Positions 10,195 through 20,829 of a stretch of DNA of 64,000 bases are shown piece by piece. Numbering within the stretch: position 1 is the first letter of the stretch; every line of letters begins with the position of its first letter. A program made the translations under genes and the position numbers. This DNA is from Gari tellinella (lineage: Eukaryota > Mollusca > Bivalvia > Cardiida > Psammobiidae), in assembly GCA_922989275.2 (NCBI GenBank), contig OV277868.1, forward strand, positions 79,598,216 through 79,662,215, in the 5' to 3' direction. The notes beneath the pieces were generated by a model. The model made no database searches. It saw only the letters and a program-made list of their open reading frames with translations, and had not been told where the DNA came from.

Positions 10195-11226
10195 TCATAT
10201 ACCAAGATTAAGCGAAACTGTCGCTTTAACTTCATCAGACTCTCGTACATATCTATCTTTTGCACTGTCAGATTTCCATCTACCATGTTTCTTAAACAGA
10301 CGATCTGGGACGCCTGCACTAGCAGCACTACTAGCTCCACCTGATCTAAATGAATGTAGACCATACTGTTTACTATCATAACCCATGACAGATAAAGTGT
10401 GTAACAAAATTTCTCGACATCTAGTGTATGAGATATGATTACCTTTGATAAGAACATACTTTGCTAATTTTTTACAAAATCTAATATTCCTAAACAAAAA
10501 TTCATCAGAGAATTCAGGAATTTCAGCAAGATCTAGATATGTTTCCAAAAGCATGACCGGACAGGTACATTTACCCGTTCTGGCAATTATTACCTCATTG
10601 CCCTTCTTATTCTGATCCGTTTTACTACGCACACTATTAAACTTAAGCAGCATTCTATCCGGACTGAAACTTAAATCATTTCTCCTGAGATTAACAACTT
10701 CATCAAATCTCATAAAACCGGCAAAACTGATTAAACACATAGAAATAAATCTTAAATCTATTAAATTTGGAGATAAACCAAAGTGTTTAACAAGATTACA
10801 AATATCATCTGCAGAAAAATGCTTTTTCTGATTCGTTGGTTTCGCCACTGCTCTTATTAAACCATTCAAAACTGACTTTACTAGACTAGACATGCAGGGG
10901 TCGTTATAACCTGCTATACTATGTGCCCATGAAATGCTATAAACAATAGCATTTAATTTAGAAGTAGAAGGGGAAGAATCCTTAACTGAGGACAAATATA
11001 AGGAAACATGAAATTCCGAAGCTGGCAAACTGCAAAAATCATATTTCTTACACCAACTACAAAACCCTTTAAAGTAACAATCATAAGATTTGAAAGTGTT
11101 GTCAGCTTTAGAATTTACAACTGAATCTTTTACAACTTGCTTGTACGCTTGTAACTCCTTGGGTAATATCTCTGAATCAATTTCTTTCCAGCGTCCTGCT
11201 TTAAATGCATCTGTTAAATGTAAATA
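10195..11226 (-). CDS. Tyrosine recombinase of a PAT/Ngaro-type retrotransposon
   Basis: DIRS-order elements insert with a tyrosine recombinase instead of a DDE integrase. Read on the minus strand, the frame is open from 11226 to the stop at 10195, about 343 codons, longer than the 277-residue stretch beginning near 11028. N-terminal core-binding region: DAFKAGRW, FKSYDCYFKGFCSWCKK. Catalytic region in order: GFMRFDEV (first Arg), a Lys strand near KTDQNKKGNE, HSFRSGG (H-x-x-R), HGRWKSDS (second His) and DRYV (Tyr nucleophile). All five key residues are visible and no stop interrupts them. On the minus strand TTTAACAG just before the DAF codons looks like a splice acceptor, so an upstream intron holding the minisatellite is possible; otherwise the start is unclear. 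Confidence 0.9.
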   Translation of the reverse strand, partial: YLHLTDAFKAGRWKEIDSEILPKELQAYKQVVKDSVVNSKADNTFKSYDCYFKGFCSWCKKYDFCSLPASEFHVSLYLSSVKDSSPSTSKLNAIVYSISWAHSIAGYNDPCMSSLVKSVLNGLIRAVAKPTNQKKHFSADDICNLVKHFGLSPNLIDLRFISMCLISFAGFMRFDEVVNLRRNDLSFSPDRMLLKFNSVRSKTDQNKKGNEVIIARTGKCTCPVMLLETYLDLAEIPEFSDEFLFRNIRFCKKLAKYVLIKGNHISYTRCREILLHTLSVMGYDSKQYGLHSFRSGGASSAASAGVPDRLFKKHGRWKSDSAKDRYVRESDEVKATVSLNLGI

Positions 11227-11369
11227 CTACACTAAGATAAGATATTAAAAACAGAAAAGTGTAAAATAAGCTTATTAATGAGAAAAGCTTCAGAAGGAGC
11301 ATTTTAACCAAAACTATATAAAAACACGTTTAAATTACGCGATCAAATTGTACAAAACCTGCACCACAA

Positions 11370-11995
11370 TGCCAGCCCTCATACACACCCCAGTGCGTAA
11401 ACAATATCAGCATCCCCCGGGGATACAACTAGCACCCCAGTGCCAATATTCATACGTACCCCAGTACGTAGACAAAATCTGCATCCCACCGGGACACCAA
11501 TACTTATACGCACTCCAGTACATATACAATATCAGCGTCCCAACGGGACACCACTGGCACCCCAGTGCCAATCTTCATACGCACCCCAGTACGTATACAA
11601 TACATGTATCAGTGTCTCCCGGAGACACAACTAGCACCCCAGTGCCAATCTTTATACGCACCCCAGTACGTAGACAATATCAGCGTCCCCCGGGGACACA
11701 ACTAGCACCCCAGTGCCAATCTTCATACGCACCACAGTACGTAGAAAATATCAGCGTCCCCCGGGGACACAACTAGCACCCCAGTGCCAAACTTCATACG
11801 CACCACAGTACGTAGACAATATCAGCGTCCCCCGGGGCCACAACTAGCACCCCAGTGCCAATCTTCATACGCACCACAGTACGTAGACAATATCAGCGTC
11901 CCCCGGGGACACAACTAGCACCCCAGTGCCAAACTTCATACGCACCACAGTACGTAGACAATATCAACGTCACAATGGGACATAACCTGCACCTC
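11370..11995. repeat. About 71-bp minisatellite between retrotransposon ORFs
   Basis: Eight to nine imperfect units containing CACCCCAGTGCCAAT, ACGTAGACAATATCAGCGTC and the small palindrome TCCCCCGGGGA. It separates the RNase H-side frame (ends 12103) from the recombinase (opens 11226), an interval usually short in such elements. The flanks 11227-11369 and 11996-12102 hold nothing recognisable. Confidence 0.85.
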
Positions 11996-12102
11996 TGCAA
12001 AACCTAATACAAATCCGGTGCATAAAAAGTAATACCTGCACATCTATACAGATCGCAGCTTCTACTGCACATGATATTCATTATACATGTAGTAGAACTA
12101 TA

Positions 12103-12560
12103 TCAAAATCTAACAGCTAACACTTTGCTAGAAAACCTCCTACACCCAAAAATTGAACTATCAACACTGGACTTCTTAAAAATATCCTGTCCCTGACTAA
12201 ACTCTATAATATCAAGCACATAATCTTGCTTTACATTTATCTGCTTAAATAGCGTGGGCCAAAATGCTGCGCTAGGCCAGTTTGGTACCACAAGAGTACC
12301 ATGGGCCTTACACGCCAGTAAGTGAAAGATAGTTCTATTTACCAAGTAAATAGGAGGAACTAACCAGTTATTATCCCTATCCCAATTTAGAGTAAAACAA
12401 TCCACTGCTTCAGTCTGAAAATCGTAATACTTAGAATTGAACCTTAACGTTTTACGATTACCATAAGAGGCGAATCGATCCACGTCGTAAGGAACCCAGA
12501 GCGAATTCATAAAATCAAAAAATTCTGGAGTTACCTCCCATTCATCAGACCCGAATTTTA
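12103..12560 (-). pseudogene. Downstream part of PAT-like pol (RNase H-distal region), frameshifted
   Basis: The minus-strand frame carries DEWEVTPEFFDF, then VDRFASYGN, then NNWLVPPIYLV. These are typical of the region that follows RNase H in DIRS/PAT/Ngaro pol. It opens near 12560 and ends at a stop at 12103. It should be continuous with the reverse-transcriptase frame upstream, but two frame changes (about 12690 and 12555) break the link, with a third-frame stretch between containing VKVGSINRDLHSESLGIF. This copy therefore probably cannot make a complete pol, unless the breaks are sequencing errors. Confidence 0.8.
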
Positions 12561-12675
12561 CTCACATTGTCTGCTCTTTGATACCCACTGAATATCAAGA
12601 TCTATATTATGATACAAACATAACCTGAAAATACCTAAGGATTCAGAATGTAAGTCTCTATTTATACTGCCTACC

Positions 12676-14001
12676 TTAACAATATGTAGATCTACAGTTT
12701 TGTGAATCTGAAAACCATTTCACGGATCTGTTACTAAGCAACACTGCATAGGCTCTCAGAGCCAAATGTACCGCCCTTAACTCTCTGAAAGTAGAACTTG
12801 CAAGTCTCTCTTCAGCTGATAGAGAGTTCTTAAAGACATTAACATTTAGATTTTCTACATAGGCCCCACATGCTACATTACTAGCATCAGAATATACAAT
12901 AGTCTGAGTTCTAGTGAAACCTTTCAAAAGCTTGCAATTCAATGCCTCAATATTTACTCTCCAAAAATCTAATTCTGATATACTTAAATGACCTGTCTCC
13001 AACATGTAAGACTGATCCCAAGAAACTCTTTTCTCAATTTCCATGTACAAAAATCTAGTCATTAACCTAGCTATGTTACCAACTACTGGCATCATGGAAA
13101 TGATTTTCCCCGTACAACCCGCTAACTGTCTGGCTGAAACAAAAGGAAGTTTTTCAAAAATCTTCTCAATAGATCGTCTCAGACTTTCAATTCTCCTACT
13201 GGGAATAGAGATACAAAACTGATCAGAGATCCAAAGAATACCTATCCACTCTAACCGTTGTACAGGGTGCCAAACAGACTTTTCAACATTAATGACAAAC
13301 CCCGCCAACATAAGGCTTTTCCTGACAAATTGGGCGTCAGCGAGAGAACTGTCAAACGACTCATTCGTACCCCAACCATCATCTAAAAACATGACTATCT
13401 TAATACTGTGTATACGCCAGTATTTAACTAGCTCTCGCAAGAGTTTTGTGAAGGCTAAAGGGGCACAACTCATACCGAAAGGCATAACAGTATAGCAGAA
13501 GTATTTTCCCTTGAATGAAAAACCCAGAAACGTTCTGTGCGCACTATTTATATCTATATGATAATATCCCTTATAGGACAAATCAAATTTAAAACAATAA
13601 GAATCTTTACGAAAATAGTCTAATGCAGTTTTCCAATCCTCGAAAGTAATTTTCTCTTTCCAAATGTGTTTATTTACCAATCTGAGGTCTAAAATTAGCC
13701 TCTTCTTTCCTGCACTATTTATAGAAACACTAAGGGGGTTAACAACATGAGGTTTAAATGGGGTTTCAATTATGTACTGGCACTTCAACATTTCTTGGAT
13801 AGACTGCTCTACAAAATCCGAATTATCCACTGCAGACTTATTGTTCTTCGAAAACAAGGAATCTGGAGTGGAATAAAAAGGAATTTTAAAACCTGAATTA
13901 ATGTCCTCAATAATATCAGGGTTAGCGCCAATGCTGTGCCAAAATGAAATACAACTTTTTAATTTTCCCTTCACATTGATACACTCTGGATCTGATAGCA
14001 T
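12676..14001 (-). CDS. PAT/DIRS-type reverse transcriptase-RNase H (truncated by frameshift)
   Basis: 441 residues. Reverse transcriptase: LILDLRLVNKHI, FKFDLSYKGYYHI, the YTVMPFGMSCAPLAF box, and the catalytic box VMFLDD in place of YxDD. RNase H begins near residue 368 with VYSDAS, followed by the ASSTFRELRAV helix and a second Asp in WFSDSQN. The frame then ends within about six residues because of a shift near 12690. The order gag - RT - RH - YR on one strand and the lack of a DDE integrase identify the class. Gag ends at 14066, leaving about 65 bases before this Met. Confidence 0.92.
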   Translation of the reverse strand: MLSDPECINVKGKLKSCISFWHSIGANPDIIEDINSGFKIPFYSTPDSLFSKNNKSAVDNSDFVEQSIQEMLKCQYIIETPFKPHVVNPLSVSINSAGKKRLILDLRLVNKHIWKEKITFEDWKTALDYFRKDSYCFKFDLSYKGYYHIDINSAHRTFLGFSFKGKYFCYTVMPFGMSCAPLAFTKLLRELVKYWRIHSIKIVMFLDDGWGTNESFDSSLADAQFVRKSLMLAGFVINVEKSVWHPVQRLEWIGILWISDQFCISIPSRRIESLRRSIEKIFEKLPFVSARQLAGCTGKIISMMPVVGNIARLMTRFLYMEIEKRVSWDQSYMLETGHLSISELDFWRVNIEALNCKLLKGFTRTQTIVYSDASNVACGAYVENLNVNVFKNSLSAEERLASSTFRELRAVHLALRAYAVLLSNRSVKWFSDSQNCRSTYC

Positions 14002-14065
14002 AGAGAATTCTTTCTCTTTAAGCTAAAAAAAGCTCTCATGTTCAGAAAACGATAAATTATACTTA

Positions 14066-14587
14066 TCATTTATTTGAGGTCTGGGAATTGGAGTCTCGGC
14101 TGTTCTCAGTAGATCTGGGCTGACCGACAAAGGGCGGGTATCGGGTTGATCTTGACAACAAGCAGTCTGCTCGAAAATGACCTGCCCTCCCGCAGAAAAA
14201 GCAGATGTCTCTTGAAGTCGCTGTACGCTTGGGACGAAAGGGATAACCAAATGCCCTGGGACCACTCGGCGTCGCTGCTGGAGGCTGTCCACTAGGAAAG
14301 GTATAGCTCGCTGGTGGTCTCCCACCACCAGCCATAGAAGCCCGCATGAAATCAGAAAAAGAGGTTGAAGAAGCATACTGCTTGTTATGAGAGGTTTTCA
14401 ACTTTTTGACAGCCCTGGACTCTGCACTCTTAAGCCTTTTTTCGTCTTCGCTATCGCTACCAAGCAAAGGAGACTGATACTCTCTTACCGTGTCCCAGCC
14501 CCCAGGTGATTTATCAGCTATTCTAATCAATTTGTTACGCGAAGGTCTGAACACGGTAGAGGTATACAATCTAAAGGGATTGGTCAC
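14066..14587 (-). pseudogene. C-terminal part of PAT-like gag (5' half displaced)
   Basis: Nucleocapsid-type protein. The stretch RNKLIRIADKSPGGWDTVRE followed by the acidic GSDSEDEKR is characteristic of DIRS-class gag, and a zinc knuckle C-x2-C-x4-H-x4-C (CFFCGRAGHFRADC) is intact near the C terminus. The frame has an in-frame stop at 14588-14590 and no proper start. Its N-terminal half is at 34.74-35.2 kb on the same strand, 20 kb away. The breakpoint is inferred between about 14545 and 14590, near the FRPSRNK codons. Confidence 0.85.
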
Positions 14588-14589
14588 TT

Positions 14590-16130
14590 ATGAAAGTATT
14601 TGCAAGAGTGTCTACCAGATTGTCGACTTAAAGCGGGATGGTAGACTTGATTTTATAATAAATATTTCTCGAGGGGAGCGAGCTATCTCGGGATGGTAGA
14701 CTTCTGAAAAAGTCGGAACGTCGATAAAGGGAGCGTCGACGAAGGCTGAATCAAATCTTGGTAGACCTAGTAGCGGGTGGGTACCGCGCTCGACTCCCTC
14801 TCGGTCGACCCACGCTATCCGTGGAAGGCTCGACTGTTTATTATCTGAACACCGTGGACCCCAGCCTAGCTCGTCGGGCTGGGACGGCGAAGTTGACGGG
14901 TGCCGTGCTGGGCCGGCGAGCAAGGCCCAGATGCCAGAGATGCCAGCGATACATGCGGATAGAGGGCCATCCACCCCAGCAAACGATGGCCGGGCTTTAT
15001 AGGTGTCCGTTGAGCACGGGGCTTCGCTGGTTTGACGGACTGGAACCTCGCGCGGTTGACGGGAGATCGACCGGCGGGTACTCACGCACCGCACCGCACC
15101 GCACCGCACCGCACCGGCTCGGCTCGGCTCGGCACGCCTCGCCTGATGCGTTCGCTGCAGGGTCCGGCCGACCTGCCTATGCAATTTTTACGGACTGGAG
15201 CCGATACGTTACGGTTGTGCGTTGACTAATAATCGCCGACGATAGTAAGGTTGCTGCTATATATAGGGAGGTCGACTGTTTGATTATTATCTGAACATCG
15301 TCGACCCCCGCCTGGGACGGCGAGGTTGACGGGTGCCGGGCTGGGTCGGCGAGCAAGGCCTAGATGCCAGCGATAGATGCGGACGGCCGCCATCGACCCC
15401 CGCAAAAGCTGGCCGTGCTCAGACGCCGAGCCTCGTGCGGTTGACGGCGCGAGGGGCGGGTACGGCTCGGCTCGGCGGGTACGGCTCGGCTCGGGTCGCC
15501 ACGCCTCGATAGGCGGGTACGGCGTTCGACTCCCTGTCGGTCGACCCACGCTATCTGCGGAAGATTATTATCTGAAACACCGTGGACCCCCGCCTAGCTA
15601 GCTAGCCGGGCTGGGCCGGCGAGCATGGCCAAGATGCCAGCCATACATGCGGACGGCGGCCATCGACCCCCTCAAAAGCTCGCCGGGCTGGGACGCCGAG
15701 CCTCGTGCGGTTAACGGGAGATCGACTGGCGGGTACGGCGTACATCGCTCGGGTCGCCACGCCTCGATGGGCAGGTACGGTGTTCGACTCCCTCTCGGTC
15801 GACCAACGATTATTATCTGAAACACCGTGGACCCCCGCCTAGCTAGCCTGGCTGCGAGGGCGAGGTTGACGGGGGCTGGGCCGGCGAGCATGGCCCATAT
15901 GCCAGCGATATATGCGGACGGCGGCCATCGACCCCCCCTTAAAAGCTCGCCGGGCTGGGACGCCGAGCCTCGTGCTGTTAACGGGAGATCGACAGGCGGG
16001 TACTAGCGCACTAGCGCACTAGCTCGCCTCGCCTGACGGGTTCGCTTCGGGCCTTCGCTATTTTGACGGACTGGTGTTCGCACCGGTCCGTTAAATTTTA
16101 AGTTTTAGCGGGGACTAATGATCGCCGACG
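14590..16130. repeat. rDNA-spacer-like GC-rich repeats, left part of inserted block
   Basis: Four imperfect copies (about 14820, 15280, 15560, 15805) of a unit with ATTATCTGAA, CACCGTGGACCCC, GACGGCGAGGTTGACGGG, ATGCCAGCGATACATGCGGA and CTCGCCGGGCTGGGACGC. Short (GCACC)n and (GGCTC)n runs lie at 15085-15130. No gene is credible: long frames here are repeat shadows. Composition is far more GC-rich than both flanks, fitting an rDNA intergenic spacer. Confidence 0.7.
15232..15272 (+). promoter_or_regulatory. Pol I-promoter-like motif 1
   Basis: ATCGCCGACGATAGTAAGG then TTGCTGCTATATATAGGGAG. Invertebrate rRNA start regions often carry such a TATATA-GG box. Repeated six times in the block. Confidence 0.5.
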
Positions 16131-16165
16131 AAAGTAAGGTTGCTGCTATATATAGGTAGGTTGTC
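16068..16165 (+). promoter_or_regulatory. Pol I-promoter-like motif 2, nearest upstream of 18S-like sequence
   Basis: An upstream hairpin (GGACTGG…CCGGTCC, 16072-16090) is followed about 40 bases later by ATCGCCGACGAAAGTAAGG and GCTGCTATATATAGG. It lies 1.75 kb before the 18S-like start, the position expected for the pre-rRNA promoter with the external transcribed spacer between. Confidence 0.55.
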
Positions 16166-16491
16166 TGCGAGATCAGATCTGAACGAGGACCCGTCTAATC
16201 CTTGAAAGATCTGTGATAAAACAGCGCATACCTCGGCTCTCATCGGCGACGTCGTTGCTGTGGGGGCATTTTGGCACTGGCATCAAAGTCGTCGCCAAGG
16301 TAGTCTATCCGTCCTCATGGAGGGAAAGGCTCGGCGACGCGAACCACTCTCGGTCCCGAGGGGTCTGTTTCGCTCAGTGGCTTCCAACGCTTCCCCCTAA
16401 CACGGAGGAGACGGAACCCTGACGGCTCCTGCATAGCGCAAGAGCACGGTCGTTCGGCTCGTGAACGACGGCGCCCGCGGACGGTGGTCTA

Positions 16492-17695
16492 TTGCTGACC
16501 GGCCGACCGCGGGACAAGCACGGAATGGGGCACGCCACTCTGACGGAGAGCGGACAAACCCTGGTGCACAAAATCATCTCCGCGCGAGTGGAGACAGAGC
16601 CCGGGGAAGGTAGTCTGTTGCTGACCGGCCGACCGCGGGACAAGCACGGAATGGGGCACGCCACTCTGACGGAGAGCGGACAAACCCTGGTGCACAAAAT
16701 CATCTCCGCGCGAGTGGAGACAGAGCCCGGGGAAGGTAGTCTGTTGCTGACCGGCCGACCGCGGGACAAGCACGGAATGGGGCACGCCACTCTGACGGAG
16801 AGCGGACAAACCCTGGTGCACAAAATCATCTCCGCGCGAGTGGAGACAGCCCGGGGAAGGTGGTCTGTTGCTGACCGGCCGACCGCGGGACAAGCACGGA
16901 ATGGGGCACGCCACTCTGACGGAGAGCGGACAAACCCTGGTGCACAAAATCATCTCCGCGCGAGTGGAGACAGAGTCCGGGGAAGGTAGTCTGTTGCTGA
17001 CCGGCCGACCGCGGGACAAGCACGGAATGGGGCACGCCACTCTGACGGAGAGCGGACAAACCCTGGTGCACAAAATCATCTCCGCGCGAGTGGAGACAGC
17101 CCGGGGAAGGTGGTCTGTTGCTGACCGGCCGACCGCGGGACAAGCACGGAATGGGGCACGCCACTCTGACGGAGAGCGGACAAACCCTGGTGCACAAAAT
17201 CATCTCCGCGCGAGTGGAGACAGAGCCCGGGGAAGGTGGTCTGTTGCTGACCGGCCGACCGCGGGACAAGCACGGAATGGGGCACGCCACTCTGACGGAG
17301 AGCGGACAAACCCTGGTGCACAAAATCATCTCCGCGCGAGTGGAGACAGCCCGGGGAAGGTGGTCTGTTGCTGACCGGCCGACCGCGGGACAAGCACGGA
17401 ATGGGGCACGCCACTCTGACGGAGAGCGGACAAACCCTGGTGCACAAAATCATCTCCGCGCGAGTGGAGACAGAGCCCGGGGAAGGTGGTCTGTTGCTGA
17501 CCGGCCGACCGCTGGACAAGCACGGAATGGGGCACGCCACTCTGACGGAGAGCGGACAAACCCTGGTGCACAAAATCATCTCCGCGCGAGTGGAGACAGA
17601 GCCCAGGGAAGGTGGTCTATTGCTGACCGGCCGACCTCGGGACTCGCATGGAATGTCACGTTGCTCTGACGTAGCGGACAAACCATGGTGCACAA
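16492..17695. repeat. 124/126-bp tandem array upstream of 18S-like sequence
   Basis: Unit starts (TTGCTGACCGGCCGACC) at 16492, 16618, 16744, 16868, 16994, 17118, 17244, 17368, 17494, 17620. Lengths are 126,126,124,126,124,126,124,126,126; the 2-bp difference is AGAGCCCGGGG versus AGCCCGGGG. Units are nearly identical, which implies recent homogenisation. Six-frame-open stretches across it arise because the unit lengths are multiples of 3 or nearly so and GC-rich; they are not genes. Confidence 0.95.
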
Positions 17696-17890
17696 AAATC
17701 TTCGCACGCGTGGAGACAGAGCCAATGGGACGCTGAGGGAGCGGGCTTTCGACGAAAGCTGCCCCTTTGCTCTGTGCCCGAGCTCTTGTGGGTTACCGAC
17801 GCGCGCTCGACGCGGTGAGAGGAAAATGACGAGACTGCGCCGCCTGAGCGGTCTCCGAAACTCCGATCCCGCGATGGGCGCGTCGTTCGA

Positions 17891-18636
17891 TACCTCCCTG
17901 GTTGATCCTGCCAGTAGTGATATGCTTGTCGCAAAGAGTACGCTGCGATGCCTTGTGACGGCGAAGCTGCGAATGACTCATTAAATCAGTTATGGTTCAT
18001 TAGACATACCACAGCCGTCTGGACAACTGTGGAACATTTAGAGCTAATACATGCGACAAAGCTCCGACCTTCGGGGAAGAGCGCATTTGTTAGTACAAAA
18101 CCAACCCGGGTTCGCCCGGCCATCTTGGTGACTCTGAACAACCTTGGGCTGATCGCACGGCCTCGCGCCGGCGACGCATCTTTCAAATGTCTGCCCTATC
18201 AACTTTCGATGGTACGTGCTATGCGTACCATGGTTCTCACGGGTGACGGGGAATCAGGGTTCGATTCCGGAGAGGGAGCCTGAGAAACGGCTACCACATC
18301 CAAGGAAGGCAGCAGGCACGCAAGTTACCCAATGTCGACAAGGCATGTAAGCGACAATACGGGTCTCTTTCGAGGACCCGTCATCCTTTAACGAGGATCT
18401 TTTGGAGTTTCAGCTCCAATAGCGTATATTAAAGTTGTTTCGTTTAAACGATGCCGACTGTCGATCCGCCAGAGTTACTACCATGACTCGGCGGGCAGCC
18501 TCCGGGTAACCCTTTGGGGCCTGGGGGACGATGGTTGCAAAACTGAAACTTAAAGGAATAGACGGAAGGGCACCACCAGCGGACTGAGTGTGGAGCCCGT
18601 TAATGTTTACGTTGACTCAACACGGGAAACCTCACC
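17891..18636 (+). pseudogene. 18S rRNA pseudogene (internally deleted)
   Basis: Starts TACCTCCCTGGTTGATCC, the 18S 5' end with two extra bases. Recognisable blocks follow in 18S order: GCGAATGACTCATTAAATCA, CATGCGACAAAGCTCCGACC, GGGGAATCAGGGTTCGATTC, CCAATAGCGTATATTAAAGT, AACTGAAACTTAAAGGAATA and GACTCAACACGGGAAACCTC. The universally conserved 530 loop (GTGCCAGCAGCCGCGG) is absent between GGATCTTTTGGAG and CAGCTCCAAT, and roughly 450 bases are missing after AAAGTTG. Helix 1-3 sequence near 17940 is also shortened. Sequence stops matching after CTCACC; no 5.8S or 28S follows. It cannot work as a ribosomal RNA on present knowledge. Confidence 0.92.
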
Positions 18637-18714
18637 CTACGAGGCCACAAGGATTTGCAGGCGATGACCAAAACCGGTGCTTTGACTACGGTCTTAGTTG
18701 GTTGAGGGATTTGT

Positions 18715-19260
18715 CCGGTAAATTCTAGCCCCCGTCGTTTCGGCTCTTGGAACGATGGGGCCCCCGTCGTTTCGGCTCTTGGAACGATGGGGCAGGTATT
18801 GTAAAAGTCCGGCGGTGACCGAGTTGTCGTGATACGAGGGATTTTGTGGAAGTTGGACGCAGGGGAAATCGAGGCCAAGCAGCCGTGCAAGGCCTATCGA
18901 AAGTAGTCTCGTCCGTTCCATGCTAAGAACTCCACGGTGACCCTGGTTATCGCGTCTGGACTATCCAGCGGTGACTGGGTTATCGTGATCGAGCCTCTGG
19001 CTGGAACCAGTGTAAAATCGAGCCGAGATCGGGGCCATGCCGCCGTGCATGGCCTTGTGAAGACCGAGAGTAACATGGCGCGCGATTCCATCCCGAGATC
19101 TCCACGGTGACCTGGTTATCACGTCTGGACTAAAAGTCCCCGTCGTTTACGATGGGGCAGGTGGTAAAAGTATCCTAGTCGTTCCGGCTCTTGGAACGAT
19201 GGGGTGAGGTAAGGTGTCCGTAAAGTCCCCGTCGTTTCGGCCAAGGGAACGATGGGGCAG
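18715..19260. repeat. CCCCGTCGTTT…AACGATGGGG hairpin repeats
   Basis: The unit CCCCGTCGTTTCGGCTCTTG followed by GAACGATGGGG occurs near 18727, 18760, 19137, 19170 and 19226, each able to form a stem. Interspersed are two copies of CTCCACGGTGACC..GGTTATC (18932, 19102). Located straight after the 18S-like fragment; role unknown. Confidence 0.75.
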
Positions 19261-19450
19261 AACATAGCCGCAGAATAGAAAAAAGCACAAATCTGAAATA
19301 GTGGAGAAAAAAGTCTGTGGAGAAAATACGCCCACGTGGGGCTGGCTTTTGGTGCAGAACATAGCCGCAGAATAGAAAAAAGCACAAATCTGAAATAGTG
19401 GAGAAAAAAGTCTGTGGAGAAAATACGCCCACGTGGGGCTGGCTTTTGGA
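19256..19450. repeat. About 96-bp tandem duplication, third copy at 20066-20165
   Basis: GCAGAACATAGCCGCAGAAT through CCCACGTGGGGCTGGCTTTT occurs twice in tandem. A diverged third copy lies at 20066-20165 and shares the same following sequence (GGAATGTTGATAAATGTA), so the copies arose in a larger duplication. 19451-20065 and 20170-20620 hold no gene. Confidence 0.85.
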
Positions 19451-20631
19451 ATGTTGATAAATGTATTTAAAGTGGAGCGACGATACAATGTTCTATACGT
19501 GAACGTAGAAGGGGCATTGAAAGCAAGCTAGGGCTGCTATGCATGTGGAAGTCCCCGCGGTGATCTGGTTACCTTGAGAGAGAGAGCCACTGGAAGCAGT
19601 GTGCCATGTGAAATAGAGTCGAGACCTGGGCCAAGCCGCCGCGCATGGCCTAAGGAATCCCCGATAGTGGGAAACTGTATTGTAAATACTGAGAAAATGA
19701 AGAATAAAAAACTCGAGCCTGGTCATACGAGAGTAGAAGGGCGGCTCTCGAATAGTTTGGATATGCAACACCACTTCGATCACTTAAATCACGGTACGGT
19801 CTGTCGGGTCTGCATTGTTCGGTTCAATTTGTCGTTGTCGGGTATCCGCTTCTGGTTGTTTTGGCTTGCCGGGTCTATATTGTTCGATTGAATATTTCGT
19901 GGTAAGGTAATCGCTTCTGGTCTTTGGTGTTGGATTCAATGTGTGCTTGTAAGGTACCGTGAAAAAATGAGGGCGTCCCGATAGATCGAAGGGTGTTTGC
20001 TGCTCAAACTTTTAAGGAAACTCGCCCGATGAGCAGGGCCTGAGTAGAGGTGGCGGGCGGTTGACAGAACTGGCAGCCGCAGAATGAAAAAAAAGTATGT
20101 GGAAAAAAATAGTGTGTGGAGAAAATACGCCCACGGGGGGCTGGCTTTTGGAATGTTGATAAATGTAATTAAAGTGGAGCGACACTGCGCAATATTGAAG
20201 TTCATTGAGCAGCACGATGAACTAAACGATCCCAGTTGGAGCGACAGGGTCGGCATATGCTACGTGCTAGTAGTCGTTGACGGAGCGACTGCGTCGGCAT
20301 ACGCTACGTGCTAGTAGTCGTTGACAGAGCGCAGGACTATAGAATGTATATCTCCGACGGAGGTGGACCTCTCTGGCCGGGGCTGAAAGTTGGGGGGCTG
20401 CGTACGATTTATGGATACTTTTTGGAGTCTGCTATAGTCCGACTGTCCTAGGTAAAGTCGGACACTCAAAATTTTCATTTTAATTCTAGTGTCCATAGAT
20501 TGCGGCCAAACTCTTTCAGTCCATAGAGAGTTAGTTCTTGTAGTCCTGCGTCGACTTGTCTGTCAACGGCGAAAGCAATTTGCCACAACGTACGTAAACA
20601 TGTGTCGTAGTCCGCCCATCTCGCAGTAACG

Positions 20632-20728
20632 TCGCAGTAACGTCGCTCCAAAGCAAAGACCTAGGTATGCAGCATGGTCTCGCAGTAACGTCGCTCCAAA
20701 GCAAAGACCTAGGTATGCAGCATGGTCA
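20632..20728. repeat. 48-bp tandem duplication
   Basis: TCGCAGTAACGTCGCTCCAA through GTATGCAGCATGGT is present twice in direct succession, with a further partial CGCAGTAACG just upstream. Noncoding. Confidence 0.85.
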
Positions 20729-20829
20729 AAGAGAATTCCAGGGCTAGCTTCCGTGGGTGATAGTAGTGCTCTGAAGACAAACACTACCTTTTCTTTTTTC
20801 TTTTCTTATTCTTTATAATTTTTCTCTAC

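Noticed and set aside
16374..17693. Long overlapping reading frames on both strands across the 124/126-bp array
   Set aside because: They are repeat shadows in GC-rich tandem DNA, open in several frames at once, with no domain or splice context.
17891..18636. Functional 18S rRNA gene
   Set aside because: The 530-loop segment and about 450 bases of the central domain are missing and no 5.8S/28S follows.
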